From Cryobacterium glucosi (lineage in GTDB: Bacteria; Actinomycetota; Actinomycetes; Actinomycetales; Microbacteriaceae), in NCBI RefSeq assembly GCF_004402235.1, contig NZ_SOFS01000038.1, positions 1 through 64,000 of the forward strand: 64,000 nucleotides of DNA, read 5' to 3'. Both the position numbers and the translations under genes were made by a program. Under the pieces are notes generated by a model. That model saw only the letters and a list, made by a program, of their open reading frames with translations, was not told where the DNA came from and searched no databases. Below, in pieces: positions 1-8,552 of the stretch (position 1 is the first letter of the stretch; each line of letters opens with the position of its first letter).

Positions 1-1090
1 CGGGACCGCGGGAGCCGGGGCCGCGCGGACCCGAGCCAGCGCCGGCCTCCCCGCGCGCCCCGCCCGCTCCGTTGCCGGAGGGGCCGCCGCCGGCGACCGC
101 ACCGCTCACGACCGGAACGGGCCCGGCCGCCACCCGTGACGGCTGCACGTAGTTGAGACCGTAGAAGTCGAGCGGCTGGTGGATCGTGCGCAGGTCCTCC
201 GGCTCCGTCTCGAGCAGCAGCCGCAGCTCGGTCTCGTAGGGTTCCGGCGGCACCGGGTAGCTCCCGAGGAGGACGGCGTCGGCGAAAACGCGGTTGTGCA
301 GCAGGTCGAAGAGCGCGGCGGCGACTTCGTCTGCCTCTCTGTCGCTCGCCGGCTGCACGGGCGAGTACGCGTTGGCGATTCCGATGCCGCCGCGCACGTC
401 GGCGGCGCGCAGGCCCTGGACGGCGAGGCCGTGGCCGAGGAGCTGATGGTGCGCGGCCGGCAGTGCGGCGAAGAGGCGGGCCTCGCCGGGGGCATCCGTG
501 CCGAGGGCGTAGCCGGCGAGCGTCACGGTCGCCGGCTCGTCGAGAGTGACCCAGGCATCGACCCGGTCGCCGAACACGGCCCCGAGCTCGTAGGCGTAGT
601 CGGCGAAGCGCGAGGCGGTGTCGCGGTTCAGCCAGCCGCCGCGCAGGGCAAGCGGCAGGTCGCGCTGGTGCAGCGTCGCCATCGGGCGGATGCCGGCCGC
701 GAGCAGCCCGTCGACGAGCCGGTCGTAGAACGCGAGTCCGGTGCGCGCGAGCGCCCCGCGTCCGTCCGGCTGCACCCGGGACCACGCGAACGAGAACCGG
801 TAGGCGTCGACGCCGAGCTCGCCCAGGAGGGTGAGGTCCCCGGGCAGCTTGTTGTAGTGGTCCGCAGAAACGGATGCGTTCGACCCGTCCACGATGCGGC
901 CGGCGGTCGCCGTGAACGGGTCCCAGGCCGACTCGGCGCGCCCGCCGTCGCGGGCGGCGCCCTCGATCTGGAACGCCGAACTCGCGACCCCGATCGTGAA
1001 GCCGTCGGGGAGCCGGTCGCCGAGTTCGCTGGCGCGGTGCGGCCAGGCCCGGCCGGCGACCGTGTTGGTGTTGATCGGCTTGCTGCTCAT
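1..1090 (-). CDS. Glycoside hydrolase family 1 protein, 3' part outside window
   Basis: GH1 (beta-glucosidase-type) TIM barrel, truncated by the window edge so that only about 363 N-terminal residues are visible. The N-terminus shows the GH1 signature (FTIGVASSAFQIEGAA, residues 31-46) and the FSFAWSRVQPDG barrel strand. The acid/base glutamate is E185 in TLDEP, where most members have T-F/L-N-E-P. The usual strand-3 Y-H-W-D reads H141-Q-R-D144, and the H of the usual G-x-H-A-P-G reads D199. These changes at the -1 subsite make function uncertain. The last visible 35 or so residues are a Gly/Ala/Pro-rich stretch. Start is the ATG at 1090; no strong Shine-Dalgarno is seen. The nucleophile region lies outside the window. 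Confidence 0.85.
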   Translation of the reverse strand, partial: MSSKPINTNTVAGRAWPHRASELGDRLPDGFTIGVASSAFQIEGAARDGGRAESAWDPFTATAGRIVDGSNASVSADHYNKLPGDLTLLGELGVDAYRFSFAWSRVQPDGRGALARTGLAFYDRLVDGLLAAGIRPMATLHQRDLPLALRGGWLNRDTASRFADYAYELGAVFGDRVDAWVTLDEPATVTLAGYALGTDAPGEARLFAALPAAHHQLLGHGLAVQGLRAADVRGGIGIANAYSPVQPASDREADEVAAALFDLLHNRVFADAVLLGSYPVPPEPYETELRLLLETEPEDLRTIHQPLDFYGLNYVQPSRVAAGPVPVVSGAVAGGGPSGNGAGGARGEAGAGSGPRGPGSRGP

Positions 1091-1243
1091 CTCGGAGGAC
1101 TCTCTGTACTGTGTCGGTCGGGTGCTGTGCGGTCCGTCGGGTGCTGGGCGGTCGACCGGTTCGTGGAGCGGCCGTGGGCCGCGGTCACCAGCCTGTCACG
1201 CGCGGCGCGAGAATTCGCACCCCGAGGTCGCCCGGCCGGCCGG

Positions 1244-2557
1244 TTACCGCCCGAGGACCCGTTCGAGGTACCGGTTCGTGAAACGGCGCTCGGGGTCGAG
1301 CCTGTCGCGTACGGCGACGAAATCGTCGAAGTGCGGATAGGTCTCGCGAAGGGATTCGGCGTCCCTCGTGTGCATCTTCCCCCAGTGCGGGCGCCCGTCA
1401 TGGGAGCGCATGATGGCCTCGACGGCGGTGAAGTACTCGGCCGGTTTCTCCCGGTAGAAACGATGCACGGCGATGTACCCGGTCTCACGGCCGTGGGCCG
1501 TGGACAGCCACACGTCATCCGCGGCTGCGGACCGCACCTCGATCGGGAACGAGATCCGCCAGCCGGAGCGCTGGATGAGTTCGCGGACCTCGCGCACGGC
1601 AGCCGGAATCGCGGCGATCGGGAGCGCGTATTCCATCTCGTGAAAACGCACGGCGCGCCGGCTCACGAAAATGCGCGTCGAGGCATCCGTGTAATCCCGC
1701 CGGGCCATGAAACGCTCGGCCACCCGGTTGATCGTCGGCACGGACTGCGGGAGCACGGCTCCGATCGTGCAGAGTGCCCCGAAGACGCCGTTGGCGAGCA
1801 GTTCGTCGTCGATCCAGCGGGAGACCGGCGCGAGCGGCGCGCGCCCGGCGGCCGGGTTTAGCCGGGTGTTCGTCTTGGTGAGGGCCTTCTCGGTGTGCGG
1901 GAACCAGTAGAACTCGAAGTGGTCGGCGGCGCGGCTGCGCTCGTCGAAGGTGTCGAGCACCTCGCCGAGCGGCTCGGCCTGTTCGACGGCGTGCAGGAGG
2001 AAGTCCGGGACGCACTGGATCGTCACGTCGACGAGGATCCCGAGCGCGCCGAGACCGAGGCGGGCGGCGGGGAAGATCTCCGCGTTCTCGGTCTCGCTCA
2101 CGTGCAGGAGTTCGCCGTCGCCGGTGACGAGGGTGAGGCCGACGATCTGGGTGACGAGTCCGCCGAAGGCCGACCCGGTTCCGTGGGTTCCCGTCGAGGT
2201 CGCACCGGAAATCGTCTGCCGGTCGACGTCCCCCATGTTGGCGAGCGCCAGCCCGTATGGCGCGAGCAAGCCGCGGATCCGGTGCAGTCGGGTGCCGGCG
2301 GCGAGGGTGACACGGCCGGTGGCCGTGTCGACGCCGACGATGCCGGAGAGGTCGGCCAGGTCGAGGAGCACGCCGGGGGCGACGGCGATGCCGGAGAAAC
2401 TGTGCCCCGATCCGACGGCCTTGATCGGCATCCCGGATTTCGCGGCGGCGATCACCGCACGCTGCACGGCCGCGACGCTCGTGGGCCGCTCAACCCTGGC
2501 CGGACGTACGGACTCGCTGCGCGCCCAGTTCTGCCAGAGAGCACCGGTGTTCGTCAC
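1244..2557 (-). CDS. FAD-dependent D-arabinono-1,4-lactone/alditol oxidase family protein
   Basis: 437-residue flavoprotein oxidase. Residues about 18-180 form an FAD-binding type-4 (VAO-fold) domain. G49-S-G-H-S-F-S-G-I-A58 is the FAD-binding loop, and H52 aligns with the histidine that carries covalent FAD in alditol oxidases and aldonolactone oxidases. The C-terminal half is an ALO domain and ends with the typical HWGKMH motif. Likely reaction is O2-linked oxidation of an aldonolactone or alditol; the exact substrate cannot be read from sequence. The GTG start overlaps the TGA of the upstream gene (GTGA), which points to translational coupling with the alanine-racemase-fold enzyme. Confidence 0.88.
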   Translation of the reverse strand: MTNTGALWQNWARSESVRPARVERPTSVAAVQRAVIAAAKSGMPIKAVGSGHSFSGIAVAPGVLLDLADLSGIVGVDTATGRVTLAAGTRLHRIRGLLAPYGLALANMGDVDRQTISGATSTGTHGTGSAFGGLVTQIVGLTLVTGDGELLHVSETENAEIFPAARLGLGALGILVDVTIQCVPDFLLHAVEQAEPLGEVLDTFDERSRAADHFEFYWFPHTEKALTKTNTRLNPAAGRAPLAPVSRWIDDELLANGVFGALCTIGAVLPQSVPTINRVAERFMARRDYTDASTRIFVSRRAVRFHEMEYALPIAAIPAAVREVRELIQRSGWRISFPIEVRSAAADDVWLSTAHGRETGYIAVHRFYREKPAEYFTAVEAIMRSHDGRPHWGKMHTRDAESLRETYPHFDDFVAVRDRLDPERRFTNRYLERVLGR

Positions 2558-3804
2558 AGGAACGCCTTTCCCTCGCCGCGGTAGCTGGGCAGCATGTCGA
2601 CGACCCGCCCGTCGTCCACCACTGCGAATTCTGTCACGTGTTCGCTGAGCTCCCCGGACTTGGTGTGCCGCAGCCAGACCCGGTCGCCGACGTCCAGGGC
2701 CGCGGCTCCGGGGCCAGCGAGCGGGGTCTGCACCTCGCCGGCCGCTTCCCGCGTCACGACGGCGAGCCCGGGCGGCCAGGCGAGGGCAGGCATCCGGTCG
2801 GCACCCGGCGGTCCGGATGCGACCCAGCCGCCGCCGAGGAGCGTTGCGGTCGCCGCGCTCGGCTTCCGCACGACGGAGAGGGCGAATGCCGCGGCGGGAG
2901 CGGGCGTGAATGCCGAATAGTTGTCGAAGAGGTGGCCGCCGAAGAAGCCGCTGCCCGCGGCGATATCGGTGACCGAGGCATCCGCGTGGGTGCTCTCGAG
3001 GGAACCGGTGCCGCCACCGTTGACGAATTCCAGGGGCGCGACCTCGCGCACGGCCGCGACGGCGGCGGCGCGGCGCACTCCGAGCTCGGCGATCGAGTGG
3101 CGACGCACCCATCGGTTCACGATCCCGGTGGTGAGCGCACGGGGGCCGCGACCGGCCGGCCGGTCACCGAGGCCGGCGACCTGCGATTCGTATGCCATCA
3201 GGCCGACGAGAGCGAAGCCGGGGCGCGCGACGATGGCCGCCGCGAAGTCCCTGGCCTCCGCGGCGGTATGCACCGGCGAGCGCAGCACGCCGAGGTGCCC
3301 GAGCACCGGGTTCTTCCAGCCGGCGTCGAGCTCGACGCACAGTCGGATGGTCTCGCGCCGGTGCGGGGGGATCACCGTGTCGATGAGATCGAGCTGGGCG
3401 AGCGAGTCGACCATCAGGGCGACCCGGGAGGCGAGCAGTGCCGAGCGGCCGAGGACCCCGATCGCCCCCCGGTCCACGCTCGGATAGCCGACGACGATGT
3501 CGTCGAGGGATTCCGCGAGCCAGAGCGCCTCGGCGAGGGTGTACGCGAGCACGCCCTGGTAGCCGGGCACGGCGAGGATGGCCTCGAGCACGCCACGGAC
3601 GCGGATCGACTTCGAAGCAACGCGGATCGGGGTTCCGCCCGCGCGTCGCAGCATGTCGTGGGTGTTGTGGCGGAGCGCTCCGAGGTGCAGCGCCGCGACG
3701 GGCGTGTCGAGATGGCGAGTGGCCTCGGTCAGGGCCGGCCAGTAGCTCTCCGGTCGGAGCCAGGGCGCTCCGGTGGCGGGAACGCGCAGGTCAGGAAGCG
3801 TCAT
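2554..3804 (-). CDS. Alanine racemase N-terminal domain (DSD1/D-threonine aldolase-like) PLP enzyme
   Basis: 416-residue fold-type III PLP enzyme. The N-terminal barrel holds the likely Schiff-base lysine K65 in RVASKSIR, in a region typical of D-serine dehydratase/D-threonine aldolase-like proteins annotated as amino-acid deaminase/aldolase. The C-terminal beta domain has the D-serine dehydratase-like metal-binding appearance (GDRVWLRHTKSGELSEH). It would act on a D- or beta-hydroxy amino acid in the cytoplasm; substrate is unknown. It is the first gene of a pair with the oxidase, with which it overlaps by 4 bp. It is divergent from the membrane-protein gene at 3976. Confidence 0.85.
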   Translation of the reverse strand: MTLPDLRVPATGAPWLRPESYWPALTEATRHLDTPVAALHLGALRHNTHDMLRRAGGTPIRVASKSIRVRGVLEAILAVPGYQGVLAYTLAEALWLAESLDDIVVGYPSVDRGAIGVLGRSALLASRVALMVDSLAQLDLIDTVIPPHRRETIRLCVELDAGWKNPVLGHLGVLRSPVHTAAEARDFAAAIVARPGFALVGLMAYESQVAGLGDRPAGRGPRALTTGIVNRWVRRHSIAELGVRRAAAVAAVREVAPLEFVNGGGTGSLESTHADASVTDIAAGSGFFGGHLFDNYSAFTPAPAAAFALSVVRKPSAATATLLGGGWVASGPPGADRMPALAWPPGLAVVTREAAGEVQTPLAGPGAAALDVGDRVWLRHTKSGELSEHVTEFAVVDDGRVVDMLPSYRGEGKAFL

Positions 3805-3975
3805 GGCGAGATCGGGCCTGTCTCACGGAGGGGCGGCGAATCCGCCTCGTGTCCGTCAGTATGCCCTACGCCCGCGTCCCGCGCCGGATAACAATCCCGT
3901 GCGGGATCGTGCCTGTTGCGCGTTGCACGTTGACAATCGGGGAGATGACCCCTGAAATGGAGGCAGGGGGGACCT

Positions 3976-6210
3976 ATGCATCGCTCACGTTTCGCTTGCC
4001 CCGGCCCGCCGCAGGCCCGTCATGGTCGACGGCCGCGGCGGATGCCCATCGCGCTTCGTCACGCCCGGTCACCGATCCGGCTGGTCGCGCCGGTATTCCT
4101 CGTCACCGCGGCGCTTCTGCTCCTGAGCCTCGGCGGTTTCCTGCCGGGCACGGATGCCGCCCGCGCCGCGACCTCCCCCGCCCCGCCCCCGAGCGGGCCG
4201 GCCGCAACCCCGCTTTCGCCATCCCCCACGATCGACAGTCCTCCGGCCCATACCTTCGTCGGCCGCTCGACCACGACGGTCTCCGGCACTCGCGCGGCCA
4301 ATCAGGAGATCCAGCTCCTCAACCCCGGTGAGGGCGACCCGCTCTGCATCATCGAAGCCACCCCGTCGACGGACTGGTCCTGCCCCGCAAACCTCCCGAG
4401 CGGGCAGAACGTCCGGCTGAAGGTCGTCGTGACAGGCGATTCGAGCCTCACCGCCGAGGAGACCATCGACGTCCTCGGTGAACCCGTCGTGACGGGCGGG
4501 CCGCTCGGCAACCCGGCGTCGAACGGAACCGTCCGGGGGTCCGCGTACCCGGGGGCATCCGTCGTCGCCACGGTGTCGACCGGCGAGAGCTGCCCGGCGA
4601 CGGCAGACACGGGAGGGGCGTGGGCGTGCACCTTCCCTGACCTGCCGAGCAGCGGCATCCACACCGTGACGGCAGCGCAGCAGACCGGGTTCAGCGCGCC
4701 CTCCTGGTCGAACGACAGTGCAGCGCTCAGTATCCGTTTCGACTTCGACCGGCCCGCCGCTCCCGTCGTCTCGTCACCGACCGCCGGCGCGCGGGTGGCC
4801 CAGACGGGGTCGACGTACACGGGGACGGGTGAGGACGGCGCCACCGTCACCGTGTTCGCCGGCCCGTACTCGCTGTGCACCGTCGCCGTCGCCGCGGGAG
4901 CCTGGGCCTGCACCGCGACAGGCACGGTCGCCGCGGGCAACCACCTCGTGATCGCCGCCCAACAGGATGCCGCAGGCAACCAGAGCCAGGGAAGCCCCGG
5001 CCTCGGCGTCGACTTCGGTCCCGCACCGGACGCATCACCGTCGGCCACCCCTCCGTCGTCGTCGCCCTCTGCCGAGGCAGGGAGCAGCTCCCCGACAGCC
5101 ACGGCTCCGGCGTCGGCGCCCGGCACACCGTCCGAGAGCGCCACCGCCACCCCGGCACCCTCGGCGACCCCGACGGCGGTCGCACCGGCACCACCGGGCG
5201 GCGGTTCGTCATCCGGACATGATCCCGCCCTCCCCGGCGGCTGGAACGACCCCACCCAGTTCACGAGCGCGGTACTGCCGCCGGGCGCGAACGCCGACTT
5301 CTCCTGGCTCGAGGCCGTACTCTTCGCCATCGGCGCCCTCGTGCTCCTCGTCATTCCCGCCCGTTTGCTGAGCGGCACGATCGTGCGGGCACGGGACGGC
5401 CGCCCGCTCTGGAACACGGCCGCCCTCTCCGGCCGCAACCAGGCGAGGGAGGAATTCGACAAGGCCCCCACCGTGATCGTGAACCGCTGGCTCATCGCGG
5501 CCGCCTCGGTCGCCGCTGCAGCGACGCTCATCATGCTCTCCGGCACCGTGTCGAGTCAGCCGGCCTTCCTGCGACTGCTGCTCGCGGTCATGCTCGCCCT
5601 CATCGTCGTCAACACGGTCGGAGCCCTCGTGCCGCAGTGGTGGAGCTCGCGGGTGTGGGGCGTGCCGGCATCCGTCACATTCCTGCCGCGGTACCTGCTG
5701 CTCGTCGCGGTGACCGCGCTCGGCTCGCGCGCGTTCGAGATCCATCCGGCACTGCTCTTCGGGCTGCTCGGCAGCGTCGCCGTCTCGAGCGGCCACAGCG
5801 CGATCCATCGCGGCCAGCTTGCGGCGCTGCGTGCCGGAAGCCTGCTCGCGCTCGCGCTCCTCGGCTGGCTCGTGCTCGGGATACTGCCGACCGGCGCGGA
5901 TTTCGGGGACCTGCTCGCCGCCGAGGTCGCCAACAGCGTCGTGCTGACCGCGATCGGATCGGCGCTTCTCGTGCTCATCCCGATCGGCAGCACGAGCGGG
6001 CGCAGCATCGTCGCCTGGTCGCCGCTCGCCTGGATCGGGTTGACCCTCGCCGCCTTCACGATCATGTTCGCCGTGCTGAACCCCGTCGTCGGACTGTGGC
6101 ACGGCGAGGGCAGCGTGACCCTGATGTGGGTCGCCTCCGGTCTCTTCGCGGCCCTCAGCGTCAGCGCCTGGGCATGGCAGCGCTTCGTGGTCCCTGAGCC
6201 CACCCGGTAG
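3976..6210 (+). CDS. Ig-like-repeat protein with multi-pass membrane C-terminus, function unknown
   Basis: 744 residues. A basic N-terminus and hydrophobic segment (about residues 34-56) look like a signal or anchor. Three bacterial Ig-like units follow (about 83-150, 150-250, 255-345); the second and third share the pattern C-x(5-11)-G-A/G-W-A-C-T and probably form intradomain disulfides. A Ser/Thr/Pro/Ala-rich spacer (about 350-420) leads to about eight or nine transmembrane helices (about 440-740). This places the repeats outside the membrane. I do not recognise the membrane domain. A GGAGG lies at 3959-3963 before the ATG. A TTGACA-N17-TGAAAT promoter-like pair at 3930-3958 sits so close that the two signals may not both be used. 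An ATCCCG-TG-CGGGAT dyad lies at 3894-3907. Confidence 0.8.
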   Translation: MHRSRFACPGPPQARHGRRPRRMPIALRHARSPIRLVAPVFLVTAALLLLSLGGFLPGTDAARAATSPAPPPSGPAATPLSPSPTIDSPPAHTFVGRSTTTVSGTRAANQEIQLLNPGEGDPLCIIEATPSTDWSCPANLPSGQNVRLKVVVTGDSSLTAEETIDVLGEPVVTGGPLGNPASNGTVRGSAYPGASVVATVSTGESCPATADTGGAWACTFPDLPSSGIHTVTAAQQTGFSAPSWSNDSAALSIRFDFDRPAAPVVSSPTAGARVAQTGSTYTGTGEDGATVTVFAGPYSLCTVAVAAGAWACTATGTVAAGNHLVIAAQQDAAGNQSQGSPGLGVDFGPAPDASPSATPPSSSPSAEAGSSSPTATAPASAPGTPSESATATPAPSATPTAVAPAPPGGGSSSGHDPALPGGWNDPTQFTSAVLPPGANADFSWLEAVLFAIGALVLLVIPARLLSGTIVRARDGRPLWNTAALSGRNQAREEFDKAPTVIVNRWLIAAASVAAAATLIMLSGTVSSQPAFLRLLLAVMLALIVVNTVGALVPQWWSSRVWGVPASVTFLPRYLLLVAVTALGSRAFEIHPALLFGLLGSVAVSSGHSAIHRGQLAALRAGSLLALALLGWLVLGILPTGADFGDLLAAEVANSVVLTAIGSALLVLIPIGSTSGRSIVAWSPLAWIGLTLAAFTIMFAVLNPVVGLWHGEGSVTLMWVASGLFAALSVSAWAWQRFVVPEPTR

Positions 6211-6246
6211 GCGACGACGTGTCCTCCGGCTTGGTATCGTCAGACT

Positions 6247-7173
6247 GTGCGCCTCGGAGTCATTGACGTCGGTTCGAATACCGTCCACCTGCTCGTCGTC
6301 GACGCCCATGCCGGCGCCCAGCCGGTCCCGATGGCTTCCGACAAGGCCGTCCTCCGGTTGATGCGGTATCTCACCCCAGAAGGGGCGATCAGCGGGGAGG
6401 GCTGCGCTGCCGTGCTGTCCGCGGTGCAGCACGCGGCCGACGTCGCGAGCCGGCACCAGGTCGACGACCTGCTCCCCTTCGCGACCTCCGCCCTCCGCGA
6501 CGCCACGAACGGCCCGGAACTGCTCGCGACGATCGAGAGGGAGACCGGCGTCGCCCTGCAGGTCCTCTCCGGCGAGGACGAGGCCCGCCTCACCTTCCTC
6601 GCGGTGCGACGGTGGTACGGCTGGTCGGCTCGGGACATCCTGCTGTTCGACATCGGCGGCGGGTCGCTCGAGATCGCCGCCGGCGCGAACGAGACACCGG
6701 CGGTGGCCCTCTCTGTCCCGCTCGGCGCCGGGCGCACGACCGTGGGATTCCTGCACCACGATCCCCCGCTCGCCGAGGAGGTTGCGGCCCTGCGCGCACA
6801 CGCGGCCGACGTGCTCGCCGAGGCCGTCGCATCCTTCGCCGGACAGCCTGCCCCGCACCACGTCGTCGGCTCGTCCAAGACGATCAGGTCCCTGGCGAAG
6901 CTCGCAGGGTATACCTCGGACGGTTTCGGTTCGGGTGAGCGGATGCTGCTCAGCCGCGCCCAGCTTGCGGACTGGGTACCCCGGCTGGCCCGCATTCCTG
7001 CGGACGCCCGCCCCGCCCTGCCCGGTATCACCGCCAACCGCACATTCCAGATCGTGGCGGGCGGGATCGTGCTCCAGGCAGCGATGGCCGCCCTGAAGGT
7101 GGACGAACTCGAGGTCTCGCCCTGGGCCCTCCGCGAGGGCATCATCCTCCGCTACCTCGACCGGCTCGGCTGA
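6247..7173 (+). CDS. Ppx/GppA family phosphatase
   Basis: 308-residue exopolyphosphatase/guanosine pentaphosphatase family protein with the ASKHA fold. It has phosphate-binding motifs near residues 7-15 (DVGSNTVHL) and at about 134-143 (FDIGGGSLEI). The length matches the short actinobacterial Ppx1/Ppx2 class without the C-terminal HD-like domain of E. coli GppA. It should hydrolyse polyphosphate or (p)ppGpp-related substrates in the cytosol. The GTG start is preceded by TATCGT six bases upstream (6235-6240), an arrangement typical of leaderless actinobacterial transcripts. The gene is followed by the YbaK-domain gene on the same strand. Confidence 0.93.
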   Translation: MRLGVIDVGSNTVHLLVVDAHAGAQPVPMASDKAVLRLMRYLTPEGAISGEGCAAVLSAVQHAADVASRHQVDDLLPFATSALRDATNGPELLATIERETGVALQVLSGEDEARLTFLAVRRWYGWSARDILLFDIGGGSLEIAAGANETPAVALSVPLGAGRTTVGFLHHDPPLAEEVAALRAHAADVLAEAVASFAGQPAPHHVVGSSKTIRSLAKLAGYTSDGFGSGERMLLSRAQLADWVPRLARIPADARPALPGITANRTFQIVAGGIVLQAAMAALKVDELEVSPWALREGIILRYLDRLG

Positions 7174-7203
7174 CCCGCCGCCCGAGTGTGATTGACTCGC
7201 CCC

Positions 7204-7689
7204 ATGACCGAAACAGGGCGCGACCGCGTGACGACGGATGCCCGCGCCCGCGGACTCGACATCGACATCGTCCCCCGGCCGGCAGCCGACAGCCTCGAGA
7301 GCGCCGCGCGGCTGCTCGGAATCGAGCCATCGGGCATCGTGAAGTCGCTCGTCGTCAAGCGGCACGACGGCGACTACCTCTTCGCGCTCGTGCCAGGCGA
7401 CCGGCAGATCAGCTGGGCGAAGCTGCGCGCGCTCGTCGGCGTGAACAAGCTCTCGCTCCCGCACGAGGACGTCGCCCTGGCGGCGACCGGCTACTCCCGC
7501 GGCACCATCACCCCGCTCGGCAGCACGACCCCCTGGCCCGTCTTCGCCGACGAACGCCTGCGCGGCAACCGGGTCGCGATGGGCGCGGGCGAGCATGGCT
7601 ACTCCGCATTCGTCGACGCCGACGCCCTGATCGACGCTTACGGCGCAACCGTGGCCGATATCACCGACCCGCTCAAGCCGCGGGCGTAA
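7204..7689 (+). CDS. YbaK/EbsC family aminoacyl-tRNA deacylase
   Basis: 161-residue single-domain protein of the YbaK/ProX superfamily, which hydrolyses mischarged tRNAs such as Cys- or Ala-tRNA(Pro). Family hallmarks are the conserved lysine strand (GIVKSLVVKR), the Asn-Lys segment (VGVNKLSL) and the Y-x-x-G-x-I-T-P-L-G loop (YSRGTITPLG). The ATG at 7204 was chosen over the in-frame TTG at 7192. It lies 30 bp after the Ppx gene and is probably cotranscribed with it. Confidence 0.9.
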   Translation: MTETGRDRVTTDARARGLDIDIVPRPAADSLESAARLLGIEPSGIVKSLVVKRHDGDYLFALVPGDRQISWAKLRALVGVNKLSLPHEDVALAATGYSRGTITPLGSTTPWPVFADERLRGNRVAMGAGEHGYSAFVDADALIDAYGATVADITDPLKPRA

Positions 7690-7733
7690 CCACTCGCGCG
7701 TAACCGCCCGCGCCGGCGACGGCCGGCTGCCGG

Positions 7734-7964
7734 CTACAGCTCGGTGCGTTCGATGAGGTCGATCACGGAGATGTTCAGGTAGCGACAGATCCGCTCGAGT
7801 TCCTCGACGTAGAACGATTTCTCCCCGGTGAGCCGTCGACGCAGAATGGCCATCGAGATTCCGGTCGCCGCCGACAGCTCCTTCAGGGTCCGGCCCTGGT
7901 ACCCCATCTCGCCGCGGATCTCCTCGGCGATCCTGGCGCTTCGGCGCGGCGCATGCTCGAGCAT
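7734..7964 (-). CDS. Small XRE-family helix-turn-helix protein
   Basis: 76-residue DNA-binding protein with one HTH (about residues 20-60: TLKELSAATGISMAILRRRLTGE) of the Cro/CI type and nothing else. The ATG at 7964 was chosen because it has an excellent Shine-Dalgarno (GGGAGG six bases upstream); longer in-frame starts exist at 7979 and 8018. Such single-domain regulators are often autoregulatory or phage-derived, but nothing else here looks like prophage. It is divergent from the GNAT gene, whose expression it could influence. Confidence 0.82.
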   Translation of the reverse strand: MLEHAPRRSARIAEEIRGEMGYQGRTLKELSAATGISMAILRRRLTGEKSFYVEELERICRYLNISVIDLIERTEL

Positions 7965-8077
7965 CGGTTCCTCCCGCATCGCACGGTGGCTGGGTGACAC
8001 AGCGGCTGTCGCGGACATTCAACCGCCATCTGTCGCGCTCCGAAAGAGCCTCCGACCGGAAGTGGAAGAATCGGGTC

Positions 8078-8488
8078 ATGCGCATAGCCGATCTGACTCC
8101 GGCGGACTTCGGTAGCGCATCCGCGCTCTGGGACCAGGCCGGACTCACCCGACCCTGGAACCCGCCCGAGCTCGACTTGCTGCGCGCGCTGGCCGGGGAG
8201 ACATCGACCGTGCTCGGGCTGTTCGACGGGAAGACCCTCGTCGGAACCGTGATGGTCGGCCACGACGGCCACCGAGGCTGGGTGTACTACCTCGCCGTCG
8301 ACGACACCCACCGCGGTACCGGACTCGGACGGCGACTGATGGTCGCCGCGGAGGATTGGCTCCGGGAACGTGGCGTCGTGAAGCTGCAGCTGATGGTCCG
8401 CTCGGCCAATGCGGCAGTACTGTCCTTCTATGATCGCCTCGGCTACGAGGATGCCGATGTCCAGGTTCGCGCGAAATGGCTCCGCTGA
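8078..8488 (+). CDS. GNAT family N-acetyltransferase
   Basis: 136-residue acetyltransferase of the YpeA-like GNAT group. The acetyl-CoA pyrophosphate loop is visible at residues 78-87 (HRGTGLGRRL), followed by an amphipathic helix and the C-terminal strand with the NAAVLSFYDRLGYE motif. The acceptor substrate is unknown. The ATG at 8078 follows AAGAAT-N6, a possible -10 of a leaderless transcript. The 3' end is followed within 65 bp by the MFS gene on the same strand, with a dyad operator between them. Confidence 0.9.
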   Translation: MRIADLTPADFGSASALWDQAGLTRPWNPPELDLLRALAGETSTVLGLFDGKTLVGTVMVGHDGHRGWVYYLAVDDTHRGTGLGRRLMVAAEDWLRERGVVKLQLMVRSANAAVLSFYDRLGYEDADVQVRAKWLR

Positions 8489-8506
8489 AGCGATAGCCTG
8501 TCATCG

Positions 8507-8522
8507 ATACCCCTATGGGTAT
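8507..8522. promoter_or_regulatory. CsoR/CstR-like operator dyad upstream of MFS gene
   Basis: ATACCC-CTAT-GGGTAT, a perfect 6-bp dyad with 4-bp centre and flanking C/G tracts. This is the shape of operators bound by the CsoR/RcnR/CstR repressor family (copper or persulfide sensing). It lies just after a TAGCCT that could be a -10 (8494-8499) and 30 bp before the MFS start. No CsoR-family gene is in the window. Confidence 0.5.
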
Positions 8523-8552
8523 GCCGGAATCAGCAACGAACGGAAGGCACCT

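Noticed and set aside
5209-8148. Very long open frame on the minus strand opposite the Ig-repeat, ppx and ybaK genes
   Set aside because: It is antisense to well-supported genes, has arginine/glutamate/glycine-rich low-complexity sequence and no motif. Such frames are an effect of high-GC codon use.
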